From assembly GCA_018814745.1 (NCBI GenBank), contig JAHIZC010000152.1, forward strand, positions 1 to 6,764: DNA of 6,764 nt. The letters run 5' to 3'. The position numbers and the translations under genes were made by a program. Source of the DNA: Candidatus Omnitrophota bacterium. Its GTDB lineage: Bacteria > Omnitrophota > Gorgyraeia > Gygaellales > Profunditerraquicolaceae. The notes beneath the pieces are model-generated. The model ran no database searches. It was not told the origin of the DNA and saw nothing but the letters and a program-made list of their open reading frames with translations. Of this stretch, positions 1 to 6,363 are shown piece by piece. How positions within the stretch are numbered: the stretch's first letter is position 1; each line of letters opens with the position of its first letter.

Positions 1-1516
1 CAAAAAGAATCTCCCTTAGCTGCTTAGGTGAATTTATATTAAATTGACACCCGCTTAAATCATAGATCTCCTCAATTAGTTTTATTAATTTCTTCTCTAA
101 ATTTTTTGCAATACCTTTAAGCGTCGCTAAATCTAAACTTATGCCGTTAATCTCCATCTCTGATAAAACTTCAACCAGAGGCATCTCAAGATCCTGAAAA
201 AGACTATCTAAAGATTTCTCTTTAAGCTCCTTTTCTAATCGGGGTTTTAATCTTTCAATCAGGCTCAAGGCACCCTCTTTATCAATCTTATCGCTTATCG
301 GCTCCCCAAGATAGTCGAAGGAAAGATCAGGCAAATCATACTCACGCTTTGAAGGATTAATTAGATATGCGGCGATCATCGTATCAAAATACAAACCATT
401 TAGCCCCAGGCCATCCTTGGCTAATGAGACCTTCAGTTTCTTCAAATCATGACCGATTTTTTTTATCTTGCTATCCTCCAATATTGACCTGAGCATCTTC
501 CCCGGCCGGTTTACTCTAAAAATTTTACCCTTTACGCAAAAAACCAGGTCTTCTAGAGCTTCCCCGCAGATCAATAATTCAACGCCACTATCTACTATAT
601 CGGCTGCCTCCCTATCCGCAATTTTTATCGACTGGAAAACTTTCGGCGGATGCTTACTCAGCGGTAAATCCTTTAATAATTTTTTGAATTCCAAATGCTT
701 AAATAACCCGAAGAGTTCCTCCGGATTAGGTTGATCAACCCGTAATTTGGCCAGATCAAAATCGATATCAACATCTTCTCTCAAAACTGCCAAATCCCGG
801 CTTAACTTGATCTGATCGATATTATCCAAAATCAGTTTCTTAGTCTTCTCCTGTTTTATCTTCTTGATGTTGGCTAACAACTCTTTTATCGATCCGAAAT
901 TACTGATCAAATTCACCGCAGTCTTCTCCCCGATCCCCTCGACACCAGGAATATTATCCGCTCCGTCCCCCATCAAAGCGATGATGTCGGTTATTTTCTT
1001 CGGTTCGACCCCGAAGCGTTCAATTACTTTATTTTGATCATAAGTCGTACCCGTATCTTTATAGGGGCTGAATACCACTACGTCCTTTTCCACCAACTGC
1101 AATATATCCTTATCGGAACTTATTACGATTATAGAGACCCCTTCCTTCTTGGCCTTCTTAGAAATTGTGGCAATGATATCATCCGCTTCAAAACCTGCCT
1201 TCTGGAAAATCTGAAACCCATAAGCAGAAACTACCTGTTTTATAATCGGTATCTGGCTGGATAAGCCCTCAGGCATAGGAGGCCTGTGTATCTTGTATTG
1301 GGAAAATTTTTTTTGTCTGAAGGTATCCCGCGAAACATCGAAACATACCGCTAAATAATCCGGCTTATTATCCCGCATCACCTTATTCAGCATGGTGATA
1401 AAACCATAGATAGCATTTGTCGGCTGCCCGAAAGACGTGCTCAACCCTTTCAGTGCATAGTAAGCACGGTAGCAGAAAGCAGTAGCATCGATCAGGTATA
1501 ATCGTTTATTGCTCAT
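1..1516 (-). CDS. polA: DNA polymerase I, N-terminal 505 residues (3' end of gene outside window)
   Basis: Pol I fills gaps and removes RNA primers in replication and repair. The frame is open from the ATG at 1516 to the window edge, so the gene is partial and lacks most of the polymerase domain. Residues 1-~285 are the 5'-3' (FEN-like) nuclease, with its acidic metal ligands visible: D10 in LIDATAFCYRAYYAL, EADD at 110-113, D135 and D137 in SSDKDILQLV, and D184 and D187 in MGDGADNIPGVEGIGEKTA. Residues ~300-445 match the 3'-5' exonuclease fold (FDTMIAAYL at 377-385) but lack its catalytic acids, so proofreading is probably absent. PLVEVLSEMEINGISLD from 446 and FNINSPKQLREILF at the edge are the start of the polymerase domain. 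An in-frame TAG directly precedes the ATG, so no longer start is possible. The upstream AGAAGAAAT is only a weak ribosome binding site. It lies 60 bp after the TPR gene on the same strand, with no hairpin terminator visible between them. Confidence 0.96.
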   Translation of the reverse strand, partial: MSNKRLYLIDATAFCYRAYYALKGLSTSFGQPTNAIYGFITMLNKVMRDNKPDYLAVCFDVSRDTFRQKKFSQYKIHRPPMPEGLSSQIPIIKQVVSAYGFQIFQKAGFEADDIIATISKKAKKEGVSIIVISSDKDILQLVEKDVVVFSPYKDTGTTYDQNKVIERFGVEPKKITDIIALMGDGADNIPGVEGIGEKTAVNLISNFGSIKELLANIKKIKQEKTKKLILDNIDQIKLSRDLAVLREDVDIDFDLAKLRVDQPNPEELFGLFKHLEFKKLLKDLPLSKHPPKVFQSIKIADREAADIVDSGVELLICGEALEDLVFCVKGKIFRVNRPGKMLRSILEDSKIKKIGHDLKKLKVSLAKDGLGLNGLYFDTMIAAYLINPSKREYDLPDLSFDYLGEPISDKIDKEGALSLIERLKPRLEKELKEKSLDSLFQDLEMPLVEVLSEMEINGISLDLATLKGIAKNLEKKLIKLIEEIYDLSGCQFNINSPKQLREILF

Positions 1517-1576
1517 CTAATATTTCTTCTTAATCATCCGGGATTTCGACTATGGCAGGTTCAAATGTGTGGTCTT

Positions 1577-2362
1577 CTATCTTAATAAAGCTCTACTTTG
1601 GACCTTCTGGATAAATTGTTCGATCTCTTTATTAGCGGGGTCGAGAAGATAGGCATCAACCGCTGCCCATAAGGCTGCCGCATACTCCTCCATCTCATAA
1701 CTTGCCTTTGCCTTCTTGAAGAACTTCTCTGATAAAGCCGCATCATCCTCGCGGATGATATATTTTTCTGATAAAACCTCTCTGGTTAAATCGATTACTT
1801 CTGTTTCTGTAGAGCCTTTTCCGATGAATGACTCCTCAGGCATAACTAGCTCTATATCCCTGAGGCGCTTCTTTGCTCTCTCCGTCCAATATTCACCGGA
1901 CAGGCCAAACTCGATCCTTCTCCTCCAGAAAGAAGCTGCCTTCATAAAATCACGATCCTCCTCATAGAGCAGGGCTAAATTCGTATAGGCGCTTAAATAA
2001 TAGCGGTCCAAGATTAAAGCCTTCAGGTAATGTTCCTTTGCTTTCTCAACGCTGCCCTCAGCCTCATAGATTACACCTAAATCATTATAAGCAGCCGCAT
2101 AGGCCGGGTCTAATTGTATGGCTTTCTGGTATAAGCTCTTCGCCGTATCTATATCACCGGTCTTCTGAAATTCTATTCCATTAACACGGTAAGACCTTGC
2201 CTGTTCCTGCATCACAGATAAATCTTCCTCTTCCGTGCTATGCAATCTCGTAGAACCCAGAGAATCTTCGGCTTGGACAAAGAGAAAAGAAGCGAAAGTT
2301 ATTGCGCTAATTAGAACTGCGGATAGATACCTAATAATCTTTAGTGAGGTATGAGAATGCAT
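1577..2362 (-). CDS. Exported tetratricopeptide-repeat (TPR) protein, 261 aa
   Basis: Specific function not recognised. Residues 1-31 look like a Sec signal peptide: K8 and R11 followed by a hydrophobic stretch at 12-29 and a plausible cleavage after VQA (residue 31), though an uncleaved membrane anchor is also possible. Three consecutive TPRs follow at about 54-87, 88-121 and 122-155, with typical positions such as the A-x-Y-N-D-L-G-V-I-Y-E helix and the LDP/LDR turn residues. A further TPR-like unit is at about 213-246 (ASYEMEEYAAALWAAVDAYLLDP). Between them, about 156-212 is charged and not repeat-like. TPRs are protein-protein scaffolds, so a role in assembling an envelope complex is likely but unproven. 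The start at 2362 is needed to keep the positive N-region of the signal. It has its own promoter, so it is probably not part of the CODH/ACS operon in function, although readthrough from acsB is possible. No Shine-Dalgarno sequence precedes the ATG. Confidence 0.9.
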   Translation of the reverse strand: MHSHTSLKIIRYLSAVLISAITFASFLFVQAEDSLGSTRLHSTEEEDLSVMQEQARSYRVNGIEFQKTGDIDTAKSLYQKAIQLDPAYAAAYNDLGVIYEAEGSVEKAKEHYLKALILDRYYLSAYTNLALLYEEDRDFMKAASFWRRRIEFGLSGEYWTERAKKRLRDIELVMPEESFIGKGSTETEVIDLTREVLSEKYIIREDDAALSEKFFKKAKASYEMEEYAAALWAAVDAYLLDPANKEIEQFIQKVQSRALLR

Positions 2363-2373
2363 ACCGATAGTTA

Positions 2374-2401
2374 ATTATACCCTATTTAGCACTGTCGTCA
2401 A
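2374..2401 (-). promoter_or_regulatory. Sigma70-type promoter for the TPR gene, predicted leaderless
   Basis: On the minus strand the acsB-TPR gap contains TTGACG (2396-2401, five of six bases match the -35 consensus), a 16-bp spacer, and a perfect TATAAT (2374-2379). Only 11 bases separate the end of the -10 box from the ATG at 2362. Initiation about 6-8 bases after the -10 box would leave a leader of roughly 3-5 nt, and no Shine-Dalgarno sequence fits there. The promoter sits entirely in the 48-bp gap after the acsB stop. The box match is direct observation. The leaderless mRNA is inference from spacing. Confidence 0.7.
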
Positions 2402-2410
2402 GGAAAAACA

Positions 2411-4591
2411 TCATATCAGAGGATCCATCTCCAATGCCGGATGCTTTACCTGCTGTAGATGCTTTAATAAATCCTCTGCACCCGTAGCTACTGTCTCATC
2501 TGCGATCCTATCCGTAAAATCGGCAATGCCTATTTCTTCTGAGCGTCTCTTTAACTTATCTCCCAGGATTTCTTTTAGCTCCTTAGGCATCCAGATAACA
2601 CGCTTAAGACCACCCTCAGCAGACAAAAATTTCTTGCTTAATATGTATAACTTGCCTACCCCCAGAAAACCCGGTGTTTGTACTCCGCCGCCAACTGAGC
2701 CGGCTAATGTAGTAAAAGTCATCCCGCAGGGAGTCATTCCTGAATAATCCCGATGCACAACCATCACTCCGTTTGCCTCGGGGATGATCGCTACAATACA
2801 TTCAAAACATCCGCAGGAAGACTGCGGTGAATCCATCAATGAATACATGCTTACTCTATCAATCGTCTTATTTGATTTCTGATTCACGAATTCATTCACG
2901 TTGTCCCAAATACCCAACTTCTCATCATTGACTACTCCTTTGGTTATCGGTTGGTTAGGCCCTGAAGGAGTAATCTCAAAAGAGGCTTTGGCATCAAGCC
3001 AGGAATAAGCACCACACAAGCCAAGCCGTTCGGGAGTAATCACGCAAACGTGATTAGGCGCAAAAGACTGGCACAACATACAGGAATAAAAACTATCCAC
3101 ACTTTCATCGCTCATGCCGCTGATACGCTCATCGCGTTCATCAAATGCCTTCTTTGCCCCAACTAACAACTTATCTACATCCTCCTGCTTTGTATAAAGC
3201 TTGACCTGCACCTTATCCAAGATTGCGCTATATTCCTGGTGAAGCATAGCGTGCAATATCGTACCGATGTGCTTGAGCCTGAATCCTTTACTATAAGCAT
3301 CATTGCTTATCCTAATCCAATTCATATCACGCTGACCGACATGCATCAGCCCCATGGCGTAATTTAGGAAACGATGTATCTGGCGCTCGAGTATCGGCTC
3401 CAAATCCTTCTGCATCTTGCGTCCGTAGACATCGACGATAATCGCCAGAGGTAAGGATTTTTTCCCTTGTTTGAGCTGATCAACGTCCGGACCGAATAAT
3501 TCTATCTTTCCGTCTTCGACTTCATCCGCTCCCTTAACGGCCAGATATTCAAAGGCACCACTTGCTTTCCCGCCGAATTCAGTATGCAACTGCTCTTTTC
3601 TTACGCGTTCTCCTTCAAACGCAGCTGCATACGATACCGGAATCGGGATATTAGATACCTTTACCTTGATCCCCCGTACTTCAATACAGCGTTGAACGAT
3701 CTTTTTATGATCCAGTTCTTTAACCAGTGCCTCATAGGTGGTGATACCTGACGGCTTTATCTCCGGGATATCAGTATCAGCGATAATCGGAAAACCCATG
3801 TTTATTGCACCGGCACCGGTGGCATATTTGATATCATCCAAAGGCCCCAGAACTAAACCGAATGCAAAAACACGCTCCTTAGTATATAAAAGACATTTTT
3901 GTGCCTCCCCTGCCTTAAGCCCACCAAAGGTCAAAGCCGAACGGATAGCCCAATTTAAAGCATAAATCCCTGAGATGGTATCCCTGCCGTAAGGGACGAT
4001 ATAATTATCCCAACCCATCTCTACATTCTCTTCTAACAACTGATCGATTATAGAACGGCCGTTTACGGATGAGCCGACAAATGCTAAAATATTCCTCTGC
4101 TGTAATTCCCTAACTATCTGCACTGCTGTCTTATTATCCGGTGCTGCTCCTAGGATTGCGGCAAACCCTGGCATCCTACCGTCGACAAGCTGTATCCCCA
4201 GGGAGCGCATAATCGTATCAGTAAAAAATCCGTTGCAATCTTTTTGCGGCTCCTCTTCGTAAAGATAGCGCAACGCTACAATTATCTCTTCAGAGAATAA
4301 CGCGGACATTCCCGCGTTTAAGGTATCGCCCAAATAAGGAAGCCATATCTTTTCTGACGGCAATTGAGGCAATAAAGATTTGGAGTGCTCGAGAATCGGC
4401 TGCACATCTCCCAGGGTCTGAACCTTAGCACCCAAAAGAGCATTAGCCAGAGGAAAATAAAAAGCCGTCTCGGGAAATTCTACCTTCTGACTCTCCCCCT
4501 TTTCCTTGATTGCTTTCTCCAGAAAACTTGAGGCCTGCTGATAAATCTCACGCGCCCCTCTTATAGCTGCTTCTGCTACTATCTTAGACAT
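2411..4591 (-). CDS. acsB: CO dehydrogenase/acetyl-CoA synthase, acetyl-CoA synthase (beta) subunit, 726 aa
   Basis: AcsB condenses CO, a methyl group from the corrinoid protein and CoA into acetyl-CoA, the last step of the Wood-Ljungdahl pathway, in the cytoplasm in complex with CODH. The A-cluster ligands are all present. A C-x2-C-x8-C-x9-C set at C504, C507, C516 and C526 would hold the [4Fe-4S] cluster. C593-G594-C595 would hold the distal nickel. These lie exactly two residues before the Moorella thermoacetica positions (506, 509, 518, 528 and 595-597), and F510 matches the Moorella Phe512 of the active-site pocket. The 726 residues equal the full bacterial form (Moorella about 729), including the N-terminal ~310-residue domain that docks on CODH and that archaeal CdhC lacks. 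The frame is uninterrupted. The gene overlaps the preceding flavoprotein gene by 8 bp and has a strong Shine-Dalgarno sequence inside that gene's end, so translation is probably coupled. It is the last gene of the apparent cooS-cooF-flavoprotein-acsB operon. Confidence 0.97.
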   Translation of the reverse strand: MSKIVAEAAIRGAREIYQQASSFLEKAIKEKGESQKVEFPETAFYFPLANALLGAKVQTLGDVQPILEHSKSLLPQLPSEKIWLPYLGDTLNAGMSALFSEEIIVALRYLYEEEPQKDCNGFFTDTIMRSLGIQLVDGRMPGFAAILGAAPDNKTAVQIVRELQQRNILAFVGSSVNGRSIIDQLLEENVEMGWDNYIVPYGRDTISGIYALNWAIRSALTFGGLKAGEAQKCLLYTKERVFAFGLVLGPLDDIKYATGAGAINMGFPIIADTDIPEIKPSGITTYEALVKELDHKKIVQRCIEVRGIKVKVSNIPIPVSYAAAFEGERVRKEQLHTEFGGKASGAFEYLAVKGADEVEDGKIELFGPDVDQLKQGKKSLPLAIIVDVYGRKMQKDLEPILERQIHRFLNYAMGLMHVGQRDMNWIRISNDAYSKGFRLKHIGTILHAMLHQEYSAILDKVQVKLYTKQEDVDKLLVGAKKAFDERDERISGMSDESVDSFYSCMLCQSFAPNHVCVITPERLGLCGAYSWLDAKASFEITPSGPNQPITKGVVNDEKLGIWDNVNEFVNQKSNKTIDRVSMYSLMDSPQSSCGCFECIVAIIPEANGVMVVHRDYSGMTPCGMTFTTLAGSVGGGVQTPGFLGVGKLYILSKKFLSAEGGLKRVIWMPKELKEILGDKLKRRSEEIGIADFTDRIADETVATGAEDLLKHLQQVKHPALEMDPLI

Positions 4592-5849
4592 AAATCCTTT
4601 CCTCCTCCTTTATTAAATCCAGAATATCAGGATAAGCGAAATCCTCTTGAAGTAATTTGTCTTTGATCGTCGAGATATCAGTTCTTTCTCTGATTAATCT
4701 TAAGAATATACCGCTATTTTTGATATTACCGATTAATATTGCCCCGATGATTACGTTATTCCTTAATAATAGTTTCTTATAGTTATTGGATCTTGCTTGG
4801 CTTAATTTCAATTCCTCTAATGACAATTCCTCTTTTCCTGCTTTATATATACCTAAAGAAATTATCGGCAGGCCGAAAAACTCGATTGAATTCATACCTA
4901 CAGATCCTTGATAATTTGTCTTTTCACCGGCCATATTCAAACCTGCTGTTTTCCCCTGCTCGACTGCAACCGGCCAGAGCGCATTCACCGCATGCCTACC
5001 CAATGCAATATCAAAACTCTCAGATACATCTCCGGCAGCATAAATATTAGGTATATTCGTATCTAAAAGCTCTCCTGTAATTACCCCTCGATTAATCTTA
5101 ATCTGCGTATCTTTGATCAAGCCAATGTTGGGCGATACCCCCTTGCCCACAATCACCAGGGAACAGCCGATCGCCTTACCGGAATCTAATTTTACTGCCT
5201 TTATATCTCCGTTGCCGATAATCTCTTGGACATTTTGGCCGAGGATCAATTCGATCCCGTTTTCTTCTAATCTCTTCTGCACAAATTGAGCCGATTCAAA
5301 ATCCAACATCTGCGAGAGAACCTGTTTAGACCCGATAATTACCTTTACATCTACACCTCTTTTCTTTAATCCGTAAGCCGCCTTAAGCCCGATCAACCCT
5401 CCTCCTAAAACACAGGCGGTTTTAGTCACCGGTACTAAACCTTCAATCTCTTTGGCATCTTTGATAGTACGAAAACCAAATACACCCTTTTTTTTGATGC
5501 CGGTAATCTCGGGAATTTTAGGGCTGGCACCTGTTGCAATTAACAAAGAGTCATAACCAAGATTACTCTTATCTTCAAGGATTACGCGATTCTTTTTAGG
5601 ATCAATGCGTACAACTTTCTTATTCAGCAGAAGATTAATATTATTTTCTTTATAAAAACTTTCCGGGCGGTATAGGATCTTATCTTCCTTGACCTCTCCG
5701 GACAAATAATAAGAGATCAAACAACGGCAATAAGAGTTGTAATCCTCATCAGAAATAACTGTGATCTTGGATTGTTTATCATTTTTTCTTATCGACTCAA
5801 TCCCCGCAACTCCCGCAGCTGAATTACCGATGATTAGAAACTCTTTCAT
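4584..5849 (-). CDS. FAD-dependent NAD(P) oxidoreductase of the CODH-linked FNOR / NirB-like family, 421 aa
   Basis: A two-dinucleotide-fold flavoprotein that probably passes electrons between the adjacent CooF-like ferredoxin and NAD(P). Counting from the chosen start, the FAD motif is GNSAAGVAG at 8-16 (a variant GxGxxG), LLIATGASP is at 102-110, the NAD(P) motif GGGLIG is at 149-154, and the second FAD motif NIYAAGD is at 268-274. The C-terminal ~110 residues resemble the dimerisation domain of NirB and rubredoxin-reductase-like enzymes. A longer frame opens at 5909, but ATG 5849 is preferred: it places the FAD motif right at the N-terminus, gives an ATGA overlap with the cooF-like stop, and has a Shine-Dalgarno sequence 8 bases upstream. 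Known cooS-cooF-FNOR cassettes in CO-oxidising bacteria carry such a protein in the same order. The position after the second beta strand of the NAD(P) fold, where NADH enzymes usually have Glu, is Ile172, followed by GSK, so the preferred cofactor is uncertain. Its physiological partner is inferred from the neighbours. Confidence 0.85.
   Translation of the reverse strand: MKEFLIIGNSAAGVAGIESIRKNDKQSKITVISDEDYNSYCRCLISYYLSGEVKEDKILYRPESFYKENNINLLLNKKVVRIDPKKNRVILEDKSNLGYDSLLIATGASPKIPEITGIKKKGVFGFRTIKDAKEIEGLVPVTKTACVLGGGLIGLKAAYGLKKRGVDVKVIIGSKQVLSQMLDFESAQFVQKRLEENGIELILGQNVQEIIGNGDIKAVKLDSGKAIGCSLVIVGKGVSPNIGLIKDTQIKINRGVITGELLDTNIPNIYAAGDVSESFDIALGRHAVNALWPVAVEQGKTAGLNMAGEKTNYQGSVGMNSIEFFGLPIISLGIYKAGKEELSLEELKLSQARSNNYKKLLLRNNVIIGAILIGNIKNSGIFLRLIRERTDISTIKDKLLQEDFAYPDILDLIKEEERIYV
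4601..4606 (-). promoter_or_regulatory. Strong Shine-Dalgarno site for acsB
   Basis: The minus strand reads AGGAGG here, within a longer purine run (4598-4610), and ends 9 bases before the acsB ATG at 4591. It lies inside the last codons of the upstream flavoprotein gene, which encode its KEEER tail. This fixes the acsB start and suggests that acsB translation is both strong and coupled to the gene before it. Confidence 0.85.
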
Positions 5850-6295
5850 TTCTTCTCTTCCTTCTCTTCTTCCCAAATTATTGCAGCAGTGGGACATGCT
5901 TTGACGCAAGCAGGTTCGTCTTTATCTTTACATTTATCGCAACGAATAGGTATTTTTTCTTTGATATTTGGCCTGATTGCCCCATAGGGACAGGCCATGA
6001 CGCACATCCAGCAACCGACACAACGGCTGTCATCAAAGATAACCATTCCTTTATCCTGGTCGAATTTTATCGCTGCGGCCATACATGCCTCTACACACTT
6101 CGGTTCTTTACAATGGCGGCAGGAGACGGGAAAATTCTTACCCCTGGAAGAGTAAATCTTTTTTCTCGGTAGAGATATTTTTTCTTCCTTGAGTACCTTG
6201 TATAATTCTCCTGTAATAGAGTGTGCCAACGCACAGGCAACCTCGCAAGACTTACAGGCTAAACATTTATCTACCTTGTAGTACAACTTTTTCAT
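5846..6295 (-). CDS. cooF: CooF-like ferredoxin with four [4Fe-4S] clusters, 149 aa
   Basis: A cytoplasmic iron-sulfur electron carrier, most likely the partner of the CODH encoded just upstream. It contains 16 cysteines in four groups of four: C11, C14, C17, C21; C59, C62, C67, C71; C92, C95, C98, C102; and C119, C122, C130, C134. This is the layout of the DmsB/HycB/CooF family, in which the groups pair up to hold four [4Fe-4S] clusters. At 149 residues it is shorter than Rhodospirillum CooF (about 190). No Tat signal or membrane segment is seen, so it should be soluble. The tail is a run of Glu and Lys (WEEEKEEKK) whose codons also form the ribosome binding site for the next gene. The start at 6295 lacks a clear Shine-Dalgarno sequence because the upstream space is taken by a heptad repeat. 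The role with CODH is inferred from gene order (cooS, cooF, flavoprotein), since similar subunits also serve other oxidoreductases. Confidence 0.85.
   Translation of the reverse strand: MKKLYYKVDKCLACKSCEVACALAHSITGELYKVLKEEKISLPRKKIYSSRGKNFPVSCRHCKEPKCVEACMAAAIKFDQDKGMVIFDDSRCVGCWMCVMACPYGAIRPNIKEKIPIRCDKCKDKDEPACVKACPTAAIIWEEEKEEKK
5858..5863 (-). promoter_or_regulatory. Shine-Dalgarno site supporting the 5849 start of the flavoprotein
   Basis: The minus strand reads AAGGAA here, 8 bases before the ATG at 5849, within a purine-only run that encodes the Glu/Lys-rich tail of the ferredoxin-like protein. It supports the ATG at 5849 over the earlier in-frame ATG at 5909, which would force a 64-bp overlap and add 20 residues before the FAD motif. 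Confidence 0.6.
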
Positions 6296-6302
6296 TCGCT
6301 TT

Positions 6303-6361
6303 GCTTTCAGCTTTCAGTCTTCAGCTTTCAGCTGACAGCTGAGAGCTGATGGCTGAAGGCT
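6303..6361. repeat. 7-bp-periodic array forming a long imperfect inverted repeat
   Basis: Read on the plus strand, this is a run of about eight heptamers: GCTTTC, then AGCTTTC, AGTCTTC, AGCTTTC, AGCTGAC, AGCTGAG, AGCTGAT, GGCTGAA and a final GGCT. The first half follows AGCTTTC and the second half AGCTGAN, which are near reverse complements of each other. The 26-base arms at 6309-6334 and 6336-6361 are therefore complementary at 22 of 26 positions around a single central A, so either strand could fold into a long hairpin, with the tip opening to form a loop. It almost fills the 68-bp gap between cooS and cooF: it ends two bases from the cooS stop codon and starts seven bases before the cooF ATG. 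There is no T-run after it in the transcribed direction, so it does not look like a standard rho-independent terminator. Confidence 0.85.
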
Positions 6362-6363
6362 AA

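Noticed and set aside
1517..1576. A separate promoter for polA.
   Set aside because: TTGAAC occurs in the gap, but no acceptable -10 box lies at the right spacing, so polA may depend on the TPR gene promoter.
2363..2410. A terminator between acsB and the TPR gene.
   Set aside because: No stem-loop is visible; the gap is accounted for by the -35 and -10 boxes. Termination there, if any, must be by another mechanism.
468..5050. Plus-strand open frames of 73-88 codons at 468-734, 1034-1264, 1716-1967, 2526-2747, 3738-3965 and 4793-5050, and a minus-strand 61-codon frame at 2616-2801.
   Set aside because: Each lies wholly inside polA, the TPR gene, acsB or the flavoprotein gene in another frame, and the translations show no recognisable domain.
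5850..5909. An upstream in-frame ATG at 5909 that would lengthen the flavoprotein to 441 residues.
   Set aside because: It would overlap the ferredoxin gene by 64 bp and add 20 residues (with HCC and RREGREE) before a FAD motif that normally begins at the N-terminus. The ATG at 5849 has an ATGA overlap and a ribosome binding site.
6303..6361. The heptad array as a CRISPR array or a rho-independent terminator.
   Set aside because: There are no unique spacers, the unit is only 7 bp, and no T-run follows the hairpin in the direction of transcription.
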